Origin: Alistipes sp. UBA940
Lineage (GTDB): Bacteria > Bacteroidota > Bacteroidia > Bacteroidales > Rikenellaceae
Assembly: GCA_002293425.1 (NCBI GenBank)
Contig: DBDE01000033.1
Coordinates: forward strand, 1 to 44,668
Direction of reading: 5' to 3'
Length of the DNA stretch: 44,668 bases
Positions 6,682 to 14,720 of this stretch are shown piece after piece (within the stretch, counting starts at the first letter, position 1; every line of letters starts with the position of its first letter). Position numbers and translations under genes: made by a program. The notes under the pieces were generated by a model, which was not told where the DNA came from, did not search any database, and saw only the letters and a program-made list of their open reading frames with translations.

Positions 6682-9600
6682 ATGAAAAATTTGTTTAAGT
6701 TTTTGCTCCTCGGAGCATTTACGCTTTCGCTCGGTGTCGGCTTCGTAGGCTGCAAGAACTACGACGACGAAATCGACGACATCTGCATCGAGATCGAGGC
6801 GATGAAGGGTCAGATCGCCGAGCTGCAGAGGCAAATCGGCGGGGATGGTGCTACCTATTTCATCGATGCTGAGCTGGATGGTTCTACCTTGGTGTTGGAG
6901 CGGAACGACGGTGCCCCTGTCAGGGTTGACCTTTCGAACTTGGTTAGCGGAGAAGCTAGCTTGCCCAAGTTGAGCGGCAACGCAACCGAAGGTTACACCC
7001 TTTCGGTTTGGGATGAGCCCAACGACAAGTGGGTGGATGTTAAGATCCCCACGGCCGACACGCTGTTGAACAAGATCGACATCCTTGGTTGGACCTCGGG
7101 TTTCGGCGCAGGCGACCAGACCATTTCGTTGGGTGGTGCTCAGGATGCTGATACCCCGGGTATAGCTACTGCACTCGATGGCGAGTTCGATGGTATCAAT
7201 GCCACTGGTGTTAGCTATATCGAGCGCGGCGACCCGTTTGTTGTGACCTACTCTTGGTTGGAACAGTTCGATTATGACAAGGACAACAGCGGCGATATGT
7301 CGAAAGGCAGCGATGGTATTGAGACTGATGCAACTGACATCTGGAACGAAAACGTTTGGACCGGTGGCAAGCATCGTCCCGTTTTGAAGTCTGTGCTCAA
7401 CACTTTGGAGGCAGAAAAGAAGGGTATCGTTGTGGAAGTGTTCCCCGCGTCGACCGATATGGAACTCTACACATTCGAGTTGAAGAACAGCGAAGGTGAC
7501 ATTCTTCCTATCACTTGGGGTACTCCCAAGAAGATCAACGGTTTGATGACCACCACCCGTTCGGCTAACGCCAACGCACTGTGGTTCATTCCGGGTACTT
7601 ATGATGACACTAAGGAGTGGCCTACCGAAGGTGACTATACTGTGAACTACAATACAGATAAGACCCTTACTTCGACTCCTGCCAGTGCTACTGCTGCACG
7701 GTTCACCGGTACTCCGCACAAGGGTGTTTATGCGTTCTACTTCAAGGGTGGTGCTAAGGTTTCGGAATACACTCCGTTCCACTTTGCAGTAAACCAGATC
7801 GACACCACTTTCGAAGGTCCGGTTGAGACGATTTCTGTTGTAGGTGATGAAGAAGATGTTGCTAAGTACAGCGCGACAGGTTCGACTAACGACAATCCTC
7901 CTCACACTGGTGGAGGCGATGGCGAGGTTCAGGGTTACTATACTGTTAAGGCTCGTGCCTGGTATGAAGTTTCGGCGTTCGGTGCAAATGCTGCTGCCGA
8001 TGCCGCAAACGAAAGCGACAAGGTTGTTGACTATATCCTCGACCTCGACGAAGAGGAATTGGAAAAGGATGAATTCCAAGTTGAATTGAGCTCGGACAAG
8101 ACCGCGTTTAGGGTTAACCGTATTCCGGATAACCTGACGATGGCTATGTTCGATATCCGTGTTTACAAGTTGACGGTTGATGGTACGATCTACACCGAAG
8201 ACGTCAACATCTATCCGTTCCGCGAAAGCGTTAAGTGGGTTAAGAGCTTGGGTGATTATTTCGTGAATGACGTGAATACCAAGGGTGTTGCTGCTACTTC
8301 GGGTGACAACAAGACCAAGATGAGCCAGAAGATGGTTGTCGACTTGGACGAAATGTTGACCTGGTTGTCTGGTCAGACCTACGACGTGTCGAACTACAAG
8401 AACTTGTGGCAGGACGACGAACAGGGTGCTAAGAGCTACCGTATCTCTAAGTTGGTCATCACCGACGACGGTGGTATCGGTGCAGGTAGTGTGAAGGGCA
8501 CCTATGAAGGCGCCGCACTCGACTTGTGGGTTGAGGCATTGGGTGATAACGGTGGTGACATCGCTTTCTTTGCGGAAACTGCTGATGCGGTGAATTACAA
8601 AGAGGACGGTACTGGTACCAGCGTTCGGTTGTCGACTACTATGGCGACCGGTACGGTATGGAAAGCTCACTCGATGGTGTTTGCTCCGCCGTATGCTATT
8701 GAAGGCGATGCTACGAATGCAGGTGACGTTTGGCCGTATAACATCACTCACCTCGAAAAGCCTGACTTGGTTAGTGATGTGTGGGAGCCCGCGTTCGAAA
8801 TCGGCTCGAAGTACACCGTTACTTACGATTTCCTGGATGAAGATGACAACGTCCTCACCCAGATGGAATTGAGCTTCACGCCGCGCATCCCCGACTTGGG
8901 TAAGATGGTTGAAAAGCAGGCCGGTCAGCGTTGGAATGCCGATCAGACCGTATTGCGGGCCTTCTACAAGGATCCGGAATACTTCTCGTTCCCGGAACAC
9001 AATGACGGTGCTGGCGCTGGTGCAGCTGCACGGGACGGTGGTAACCGCTTCGCAGGTTTGTTGGTTGCTGTGAATGGTACCCGTTACGACATCGCTGTGA
9101 GCGAGTACACTGGTCACTATTCGGATGGCAAAGCTAATGCAGGTTTGGCCGGTGGTGACGGTGGTTTCAGCAAGCTCGGTGGCGAAGGTACCGATACCGA
9201 ATGGGCTAACCTGGCGTTTGCTTTGCCGAGGATCGCAACCGGTGTTGACACTGATAAGACCGTTCAGAAGATCGGTGGTCAATTTGTTGACAACACCACC
9301 GTAGCTGAGGCTTTGGTGGTTTATCCGACCGAAACAAATACCGGTTGGGTTGTGGCAACAGCTGACTTGAATGATAGTACTAACGGCACTACTGACTTCA
9401 CCCCGAAATACGATGCATACTTTACTGCTGCCGCGGCCGCGGCTTATTGGACAGGTCGTAGTGGTGCTGCCGATATGGCAAGGGACAATATCTTCACTTT
9501 GCAGGGTCAGTTCCTTGAAGTAGCCGAAGTTAACAACGGTATCGACTGGGACAAGAGCGACGTCCACGGTTTGGGTGATAACGACGGTGTAGGTGAAGCA

Positions 9601-10326
9601 AATGCTGGCATTTTGGTTCCGATCGAATTGGTGAGGATGTACGACGCGGCTGGCTTGTTGGTCGGTGATAACGCTCCGGTCAAGACGCAGTTGAATGCAC
9701 TTCCCTATTCGGCAGATGCTTACGGTCAGGAAGTGAATGTTGAGATCGGTTTGAACTACCTCGATGTATATGCATTGAAAGATAAGGAAAACTTCAAGAT
9801 CAAGATGATGTCGGCATTGCGCGAAGGTACCATCATTCCGTTCTCTAACGGTGCGGCTGTTGATGAAATCGAACTGGAACCTGCGGGTGGTGTGTTCGTA
9901 TTGGACAACAGCAAGATCAAAGGTATCAAGTATAGTGACTTGGAGAGCACCAATCCTTCTGCTCAGTACAACATCTTCTCGGTGTACAATGCTGGTTTGG
10001 ACGAGTTTATATTCGACTACACTTACGTGGCAGAAGTTGAGTTCCTCAAGCCGACCGACCTGGTGGCTTCGAACGACTACTACTTCGTTGGTTTGGACAA
10101 GATCACTACTCTGGCTTCGCCAGTTGTGGAAATCACTGGTGACAACGATGATGCGGATGCTACGATTCCCGATGAGTCTTGCTTGTTCATCAAGCCGGGT
10201 AACACCTCACAGGATATTCACACTACGCTTCTTGTGCGCGTTACCGACCGCTTCGGTAGGGTATTGCAAGTTCCTGTGCCCATCTTCATCAACAACGACG
10301 GTTCGGTTGCTCCGGTTAACCCCTGA
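6682..10326 (+). CDS. Very large surface lipoprotein with N-terminal coiled coil (PL29 N-terminal/DUF4988-like start)
   Basis: 1214 residues. Signal peptide with lipobox GFVGC, then KNYDDEIDD, a short coiled coil (about 30-53: EIEAMKGQIAELQRQI) and beta-rich sequence to the end. A Cys followed by K-x-Y-D-D-x-I-D and heptad repeats is the usual start of Bacteroidales proteins annotated as PL29 lyase N-terminal or DUF4988; that match is by eye. The rest is Gly/Thr/Asp-rich, low in Cys and Lys-Arg clusters, with no catalytic motif I recognise, so an S-layer-like, adhesin or structural role is possible. The codon choice is strongly biased (GGT, AAC, AAG, TTG, GTT) and unlike the GGG/GCG-rich genes downstream, which with a private promoter, long leader and strong terminator suggests very high expression. 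Function not established. Confidence 0.85.
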   Translation: MKNLFKFLLLGAFTLSLGVGFVGCKNYDDEIDDICIEIEAMKGQIAELQRQIGGDGATYFIDAELDGSTLVLERNDGAPVRVDLSNLVSGEASLPKLSGNATEGYTLSVWDEPNDKWVDVKIPTADTLLNKIDILGWTSGFGAGDQTISLGGAQDADTPGIATALDGEFDGINATGVSYIERGDPFVVTYSWLEQFDYDKDNSGDMSKGSDGIETDATDIWNENVWTGGKHRPVLKSVLNTLEAEKKGIVVEVFPASTDMELYTFELKNSEGDILPITWGTPKKINGLMTTTRSANANALWFIPGTYDDTKEWPTEGDYTVNYNTDKTLTSTPASATAARFTGTPHKGVYAFYFKGGAKVSEYTPFHFAVNQIDTTFEGPVETISVVGDEEDVAKYSATGSTNDNPPHTGGGDGEVQGYYTVKARAWYEVSAFGANAAADAANESDKVVDYILDLDEEELEKDEFQVELSSDKTAFRVNRIPDNLTMAMFDIRVYKLTVDGTIYTEDVNIYPFRESVKWVKSLGDYFVNDVNTKGVAATSGDNKTKMSQKMVVDLDEMLTWLSGQTYDVSNYKNLWQDDEQGAKSYRISKLVITDDGGIGAGSVKGTYEGAALDLWVEALGDNGGDIAFFAETADAVNYKEDGTGTSVRLSTTMATGTVWKAHSMVFAPPYAIEGDATNAGDVWPYNITHLEKPDLVSDVWEPAFEIGSKYTVTYDFLDEDDNVLTQMELSFTPRIPDLGKMVEKQAGQRWNADQTVLRAFYKDPEYFSFPEHNDGAGAGAAARDGGNRFAGLLVAVNGTRYDIAVSEYTGHYSDGKANAGLAGGDGGFSKLGGEGTDTEWANLAFALPRIATGVDTDKTVQKIGGQFVDNTTVAEALVVYPTETNTGWVVATADLNDSTNGTTDFTPKYDAYFTAAAAAAYWTGRSGAADMARDNIFTLQGQFLEVAEVNNGIDWDKSDVHGLGDNDGVGEANAGILVPIELVRMYDAAGLLVGDNAPVKTQLNALPYSADAYGQEVNVEIGLNYLDVYALKDKENFKIKMMSALREGTIIPFSNGAAVDEIELEPAGGVFVLDNSKIKGIKYSDLESTNPSAQYNIFSVYNAGLDEFIFDYTYVAEVEFLKPTDLVASNDYYFVGLDKITTLASPVVEITGDNDDADATIPDESCLFIKPGNTSQDIHTTLLVRVTDRFGRVLQVPVPIFINNDGSVAPVNP

Positions 10327-10351
10327 TCGTAAAGATGTAGTTTAATAAAAG

Positions 10352-10387
10352 AGAGTGGCTCCCACATTGGGGGTCACTCTTTTTTTT
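10352..10387 (+). terminator. Intrinsic terminator of large lipoprotein gene
   Basis: AGAGTGGCTCCC (10352-10363) pairs over 12 bp with GGGGGTCACTCT (10369-10380) around ACATT, followed by seven T. The T-run directly abuts the -7 element of the next gene. Confidence 0.93.
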
Positions 10388-10389
10388 GT

Positions 10390-10397
10390 TATATTTG
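10390..10397 (+). promoter_or_regulatory. Promoter -7 element of glycogen cluster
   Basis: TATATTTG followed by C; ATG is 28 bases downstream. The -33 region falls inside the stem of the preceding terminator, so termination and initiation share bases. Confidence 0.72.
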
Positions 10398-10425
10398 CAC
10401 GTATTTAATCCAAACAGAAAAAATC

Positions 10426-13400
10426 ATGGCGAAAAATAGGCGCAAAGAGCTGGCAGGGGTCAACAACCTGTTCGAAGTGAGTTGGGAAGTGTGCAACAAA
10501 GTCGGAGGTATCCACACCGTCGTGGCCACCAAAGCACTCGTGGTGGGCAAAGAGTTGGGCGATAACTATATTTTGATAGGCCCCGACATTCATCGCGAAG
10601 GGGGCAATGCCGAATTTATGGAGGATGCCGACCTGCTCAAAGAGTGGCGGCAAACCCTCTACCATCAGGGCATCAGGGTGCGGGTCGGACGGTGGAAGAT
10701 CGAAGGCGAGCCTATCGTCGTGCTGGTGGATTTCACGAGCCTGTTCGCCAAAAAAGACGATGTGCTGAAATTCCTGTGGGAGAGCTATAAGGTCGACAGC
10801 ATCAGCGGGCAGTGGGACTACATCGAGCCGGTGCTGTTCGGATACGCCGCGGGACAGGTCATCGAGAGCTATGTGTTGACCTTTTGCAAGCCCACGGATA
10901 CGATTGCGGCGCATTTCCACGAGTGGATGACGTCGAGCGGGGGGTTGTATTTGCGCAAGAATGCGCCGCGGGTGGCGACGGTTTTCACCACTCACGCGAC
11001 AGTGATGGGACGCAGTTTGGCGGGGAACGGATACCCGTTGTATAGCGAGTTGGCGGGGTTCAATGCCGACGAGATGGCGCGACGGTTTAATGTTGTGGCG
11101 AAGCACTCGTTGGAGAAGACGGCGGCGCACTTTAGCGATGGTTTTTTGACGGTGAGTGACATAACGGCCCAGGAGTGTAAGCATTTGCTGGGTCGAGAGG
11201 TCGATTTGGTGACGCCGAACGGGTTTGAGGACGATTTTGTGCCGCGGGGCGAGGAGTTTGAAACGAAGCGAAAGGCCGCGAGGGCTAAAATGATAGATGT
11301 TGCCGAAAAGTGCTGGGGGACGAAGTTCGAGAAAGAACCGCTGATTGTCGGCACCAGCGGGCGTTATGAGTATCGCAATAAGGGGCTGGATGTGTTTTTG
11401 GAGTCGTTGAAGAAGTTGGCTGGCGGGGACAGGGAGATTTTGGCTTATATCACTGTTCCGGCGGGGAACGACGGCCCTCGCGCGGGCTTCGGGGATGGGT
11501 ATGACATAAGATGGGCGACGCATTATTTGAGCAATCCCGATTGGGATCCGATTGTGAACAGCGTGAGGGGGAGTGTGTTGGAGTCGCCCGAAAGCAGGGT
11601 GAAGATTGTGTTTGTGCCGACCTATTTGGATGGTGCGGACGGGATTTTCAATCTTCATTATTATGAGCTCTTGATCGGGATGGATATGACGGTTTATGCG
11701 TCGTACTATGAGCCGTGGGGGTATACGCCGTTGGAGAGTGTGGCTTTTTCGGTGCCGACGGTGACCACGACGCTGGCCGGTTTCGGTGCTTGGGCGCGGG
11801 GTGAGTGGGCTGAGAACGAGGGGGTCAGGGTTGTGGAGCGGGGGGATGAGAACGACGAGGAGGTTGTGGAGAGCATTGCCGGATTGATAGCTGAGTTTTC
11901 TGCTAAAAATTCCAGGCAGGTGGAGAAGGCGCGCGGCGATGCGAGGGCGTTGGCGGACAGGGCTGAGTGGGAGAAGTTTGTGGAGTACTATAAGCAGGGT
12001 TATGCCCGTGCGGCGGCGAATGCGGCGGAGCGGTTGGGCAGGGTCGATTATGGACAGATGCGACAGGAGCGTCGGATGACGGTTCAACAGCCGTGGGACA
12101 GCAATGCTCCGAGCTGGACACGGTTGATGGTGGAGAAGAATTTGCCGGAGAGGTTGCGGGCGTTGGAGGTTATTTCGCGCAATTTGTGGTGGTCGTGGAC
12201 GTTGGATGCCCACGAGTTGTTTATGGGGATCGACCGCGATTTGTGGTTCGAGATCGAGCGGAACCCGATTGCTATGTTGGATCGTTTGAGTTATAAGCGG
12301 TTGCAGGAGTTGGAGAAAGACGAGGCGTTTTTGGCTAAGTTGGATGCCACTTATGCCGCGTTGAAGACCTATATGGCCGAGAAGAAGAGCCAGAAGGGGC
12401 CTAAGATCGCTTATTTCAGTATGGAGTATGGGCTGCACGCTTCGTTGAAGATATATTCGGGGGGCCTCGGGATATTGGCGGGTGATTATTTGAAGGAGGC
12501 GAGTGACAGGAATGTGCCGATGGTTGCGGTTGGGTTGCTGTACAGGTATGGCTATTTTACTCAGAAGCTGTCCAGTGCGGGGGCTCAGGAGGCGACTTAT
12601 GAGGCGCAGAATTTCTATAAGTTGCCTATCCAGCCGGTGAGGGATGCGGCTGGTAATTGGGTGAGTGTGGGGGTGTCGATGCCGGGGAGGAATGTGACGG
12701 CCAGGGTGTGGAAGTGCGAGGTGGGGAGGACCGATCTGTATTTGCTGGATACGGACCACGAGTTGAATTTGGATGAGGACAGGAGCATAACGCATCACCT
12801 TTACGGTGGGAATTGGGAGAATCGGTTGAAGCAGGAGATGCTGCTCGGGCTGGGGGGCATCAGGGCGTTGAAGGCGTTGGGGATCGAGCAACAGGTTTAT
12901 CACTGCAACGAGGGTCACGCGGCGTTTATCGGCATCGAGAGGGTGAAGAATTTGATGGCCGAGCAGGGTTTGAGCTATGCCGAGGCTTATGAGGTGGTGA
13001 GGAGCAGTTCGTTGTACACCACACATACGCCTGTTCCGGCGGGTCACGATGCGTTCGATGAGTCGATGATGAGGCAGTATTTGCCCCATTTTGCCGACAT
13101 TTTCGGCATCGGTTGGGATAAGTTTATGGACTTGGGACGTGCTGTGGCGGGCAATTATGGCGAGAAGTTCTCGATGAGTGCGCTGGCTTCGCGTCTTTCG
13201 CAGGAGGTGAATGGGGTGAGCTGGCTGCATGGCGAGGTGACGAAGGATATTATGGGCGATTTGTGGCCCGGGTATTATAAGGACGAGTTGCACGTGGGCT
13301 ATGTGACTAACGGGGTGCACTATCCGACGTGGACGGCGTCGAACCTTCGGAGGCTGTATTCGGAGTATTTTCCGGATGGGTTCGGTTTCCCCAACCACAA

Positions 13401-14646
13401 TAAGGCGGCTTGGCAGGGGGTGAAGAATATCGACGACGGCAGGTTGTGGGAGGAGCGTATGGTGTTGAAGAACAGGTTGGTCAAGACGATAGATAAGCGC
13501 ATTGCCGATCCGGGCCAGGCGCGGTTCGAAAGTCCGGGCCACGTGGTGAAGGTGCGAGAGATGCTTTCGCAGGAGGTGCTCACGATCGGGTTTGCCCGTA
13601 GGTTTGCAACCTATAAGAGGGCCCATTTGTTGTTCCGTAATCTCGAAAGGCTGGCGGCGATTGTCAATAATAAGGAGCGGCCGGTGCGGTTTGTTTTTGC
13701 TGGCAAGGCGCACCCCAACGACAAGCCCGGGCAGGATTTGATTAAGCGCATCGTGGAGGTGAGCAATATGCCGCAGTTTGTGGGGAAAGTGATTTTCTTG
13801 CAGAATTACGATATGGAGTTGGCGCGGCGGATGGTTCAGGGGGTCGATGTGTGGTTGAACACTCCCACGCGGCCGTTGGAGGCGAGCGGAACGAGTGGCG
13901 AGAAGTGCGTGATGAACGGTGTTTTGCAGTTCTCGGTGCTGGACGGGTGGTATGTAGAGGGGTATAGGGAGCGTGCGGGGTGGATGCTGCCGATGGAGCG
14001 GACCTATAACGACCAGAGTTTCCAGGATGAGCTGGATGCCGAGATGATTTACAACATCATCGAGCAGGATATTGCGCCGCTGTATTACGACCGTGGGGGC
14101 GATGGGGTGCCGCACAGTTGGTTGGAGTGGGTGAAGAATTGCGTGGCCGATGTGGCATCGAATTTCACGACCAATCGGATGATGGAGGACTACGAGACGC
14201 GGTTTTATAATAAGTTGGCGGAGAGATCGGCGTTTGTCGATGCCGACAATTTCGAGAAGGCGCGTTTGCTTGCGGCCTGGAAACAGCGGGTCGAGGCGGC
14301 TTGGGGCGATGTGAAGGTGTTGGAGGTTAAGAGGTTCGATTTGGACAGGGAGCAGGTGATGGTCGGTGGGAGTTATGGGATCGAGGTGACGGTGGATACG
14401 GCTTCACTTTCGGCCGACGATATCGGGGTGGAGTTTGTGATCGCTTCGCAGATCGAGTCCGGCCAGCCGGTGAAGGTTGTGGAGCGGGGCGAGATAGGGT
14501 TTGTTCGGAGCGAGGGGAGTGTGGCGGTTTATGCGGTGGATATGGTTCCTTCGGAGACGGGTTCGTACGATTTCGCGATAAGGGTTTATCCCAAGAACGA
14601 TTTGCTTGCATACAGAATGGACCTGCCACTTGTGAAGTGGGCGTAA
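10426..14646 (+). CDS. Glycogen synthase (GT3-like) fused to alpha-glucan phosphorylase (GT35)
   Basis: 1406 residues, two enzymes in one chain. About 1-530: GT3-type (eukaryote-like) glycogen synthase, seen from LFEVSWEVCNKVGGIHTVV at 16, FHEWMTSSGGLYLR, VTPNGFEDDF, and the acceptor/nucleotide motif EPWGYTPLESVAF (E-x7-E). About 560-1230: alpha-glucan phosphorylase of the DUF3417-containing kind, from NLWWSWTLDAHELF through YFSMEYGLHASLKIYSGGLG and HCNEGHAAFIG to EASGTSGEKCVMNG, whose Lys holds pyridoxal phosphate. About 1285-1406: a beta-sandwich-like tail. One domain builds glycogen from a sugar nucleotide, the other releases glucose-1-phosphate, so fusing synthesis with breakdown is notable though such fusions are known in Bacteroidota. 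First gene of the glycogen cluster; a terminator separates it from the debranching gene. Confidence 0.93.
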   Translation: MAKNRRKELAGVNNLFEVSWEVCNKVGGIHTVVATKALVVGKELGDNYILIGPDIHREGGNAEFMEDADLLKEWRQTLYHQGIRVRVGRWKIEGEPIVVLVDFTSLFAKKDDVLKFLWESYKVDSISGQWDYIEPVLFGYAAGQVIESYVLTFCKPTDTIAAHFHEWMTSSGGLYLRKNAPRVATVFTTHATVMGRSLAGNGYPLYSELAGFNADEMARRFNVVAKHSLEKTAAHFSDGFLTVSDITAQECKHLLGREVDLVTPNGFEDDFVPRGEEFETKRKAARAKMIDVAEKCWGTKFEKEPLIVGTSGRYEYRNKGLDVFLESLKKLAGGDREILAYITVPAGNDGPRAGFGDGYDIRWATHYLSNPDWDPIVNSVRGSVLESPESRVKIVFVPTYLDGADGIFNLHYYELLIGMDMTVYASYYEPWGYTPLESVAFSVPTVTTTLAGFGAWARGEWAENEGVRVVERGDENDEEVVESIAGLIAEFSAKNSRQVEKARGDARALADRAEWEKFVEYYKQGYARAAANAAERLGRVDYGQMRQERRMTVQQPWDSNAPSWTRLMVEKNLPERLRALEVISRNLWWSWTLDAHELFMGIDRDLWFEIERNPIAMLDRLSYKRLQELEKDEAFLAKLDATYAALKTYMAEKKSQKGPKIAYFSMEYGLHASLKIYSGGLGILAGDYLKEASDRNVPMVAVGLLYRYGYFTQKLSSAGAQEATYEAQNFYKLPIQPVRDAAGNWVSVGVSMPGRNVTARVWKCEVGRTDLYLLDTDHELNLDEDRSITHHLYGGNWENRLKQEMLLGLGGIRALKALGIEQQVYHCNEGHAAFIGIERVKNLMAEQGLSYAEAYEVVRSSSLYTTHTPVPAGHDAFDESMMRQYLPHFADIFGIGWDKFMDLGRAVAGNYGEKFSMSALASRLSQEVNGVSWLHGEVTKDIMGDLWPGYYKDELHVGYVTNGVHYPTWTASNLRRLYSEYFPDGFGFPNHNKAAWQGVKNIDDGRLWEERMVLKNRLVKTIDKRIADPGQARFESPGHVVKVREMLSQEVLTIGFARRFATYKRAHLLFRNLERLAAIVNNKERPVRFVFAGKAHPNDKPGQDLIKRIVEVSNMPQFVGKVIFLQNYDMELARRMVQGVDVWLNTPTRPLEASGTSGEKCVMNGVLQFSVLDGWYVEGYRERAGWMLPMERTYNDQSFQDELDAEMIYNIIEQDIAPLYYDRGGDGVPHSWLEWVKNCVADVASNFTTNRMMEDYETRFYNKLAERSAFVDADNFEKARLLAAWKQRVEAAWGDVKVLEVKRFDLDREQVMVGGSYGIEVTVDTASLSADDIGVEFVIASQIESGQPVKVVERGEIGFVRSEGSVAVYAVDMVPSETGSYDFAIRVYPKNDLLAYRMDLPLVKWA

Positions 14647-14683
14647 ATATTGGGCGGTAAATTTTGCCGCCCAATATTTTTTT
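14645..14683 (+). terminator. Intrinsic terminator after glycogen synthase-phosphorylase
   Basis: AAATATTGGGCGG (14645-14657) and CCGCCCAATATTT (14667-14679) form a 13-bp perfect stem with a 9-base loop, followed by more T. It begins at the stop codon and its T-run leads into the next -7 element. Confidence 0.92.
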
Positions 14684-14685
14684 AC

Positions 14686-14693
14686 TATATTTA
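14686..14693 (+). promoter_or_regulatory. Probable -7 element of debranching enzyme operon
   Basis: TATATTTA, one base from the TAnnTTTG consensus, 28 bases ahead of the ATG at 14721 and three bases after the terminator T-run. Confidence 0.5.
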
Positions 14694-14720
14694 CGGAGCC
14701 TTATTAAATAAATGTGAGAG

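Noticed and set aside
6673..9567. 964-residue open frame on the minus strand opposite the large lipoprotein gene
   Set aside because: The strong codon bias of the plus-strand gene removes stops from the reverse frame. No promoter or family pattern supports it.
10405..14115. 1236-residue minus-strand open frame opposite the glycogen synthase-phosphorylase gene
   Set aside because: His/Pro/Arg-rich shadow of a clear two-domain enzyme; no signal or motif.
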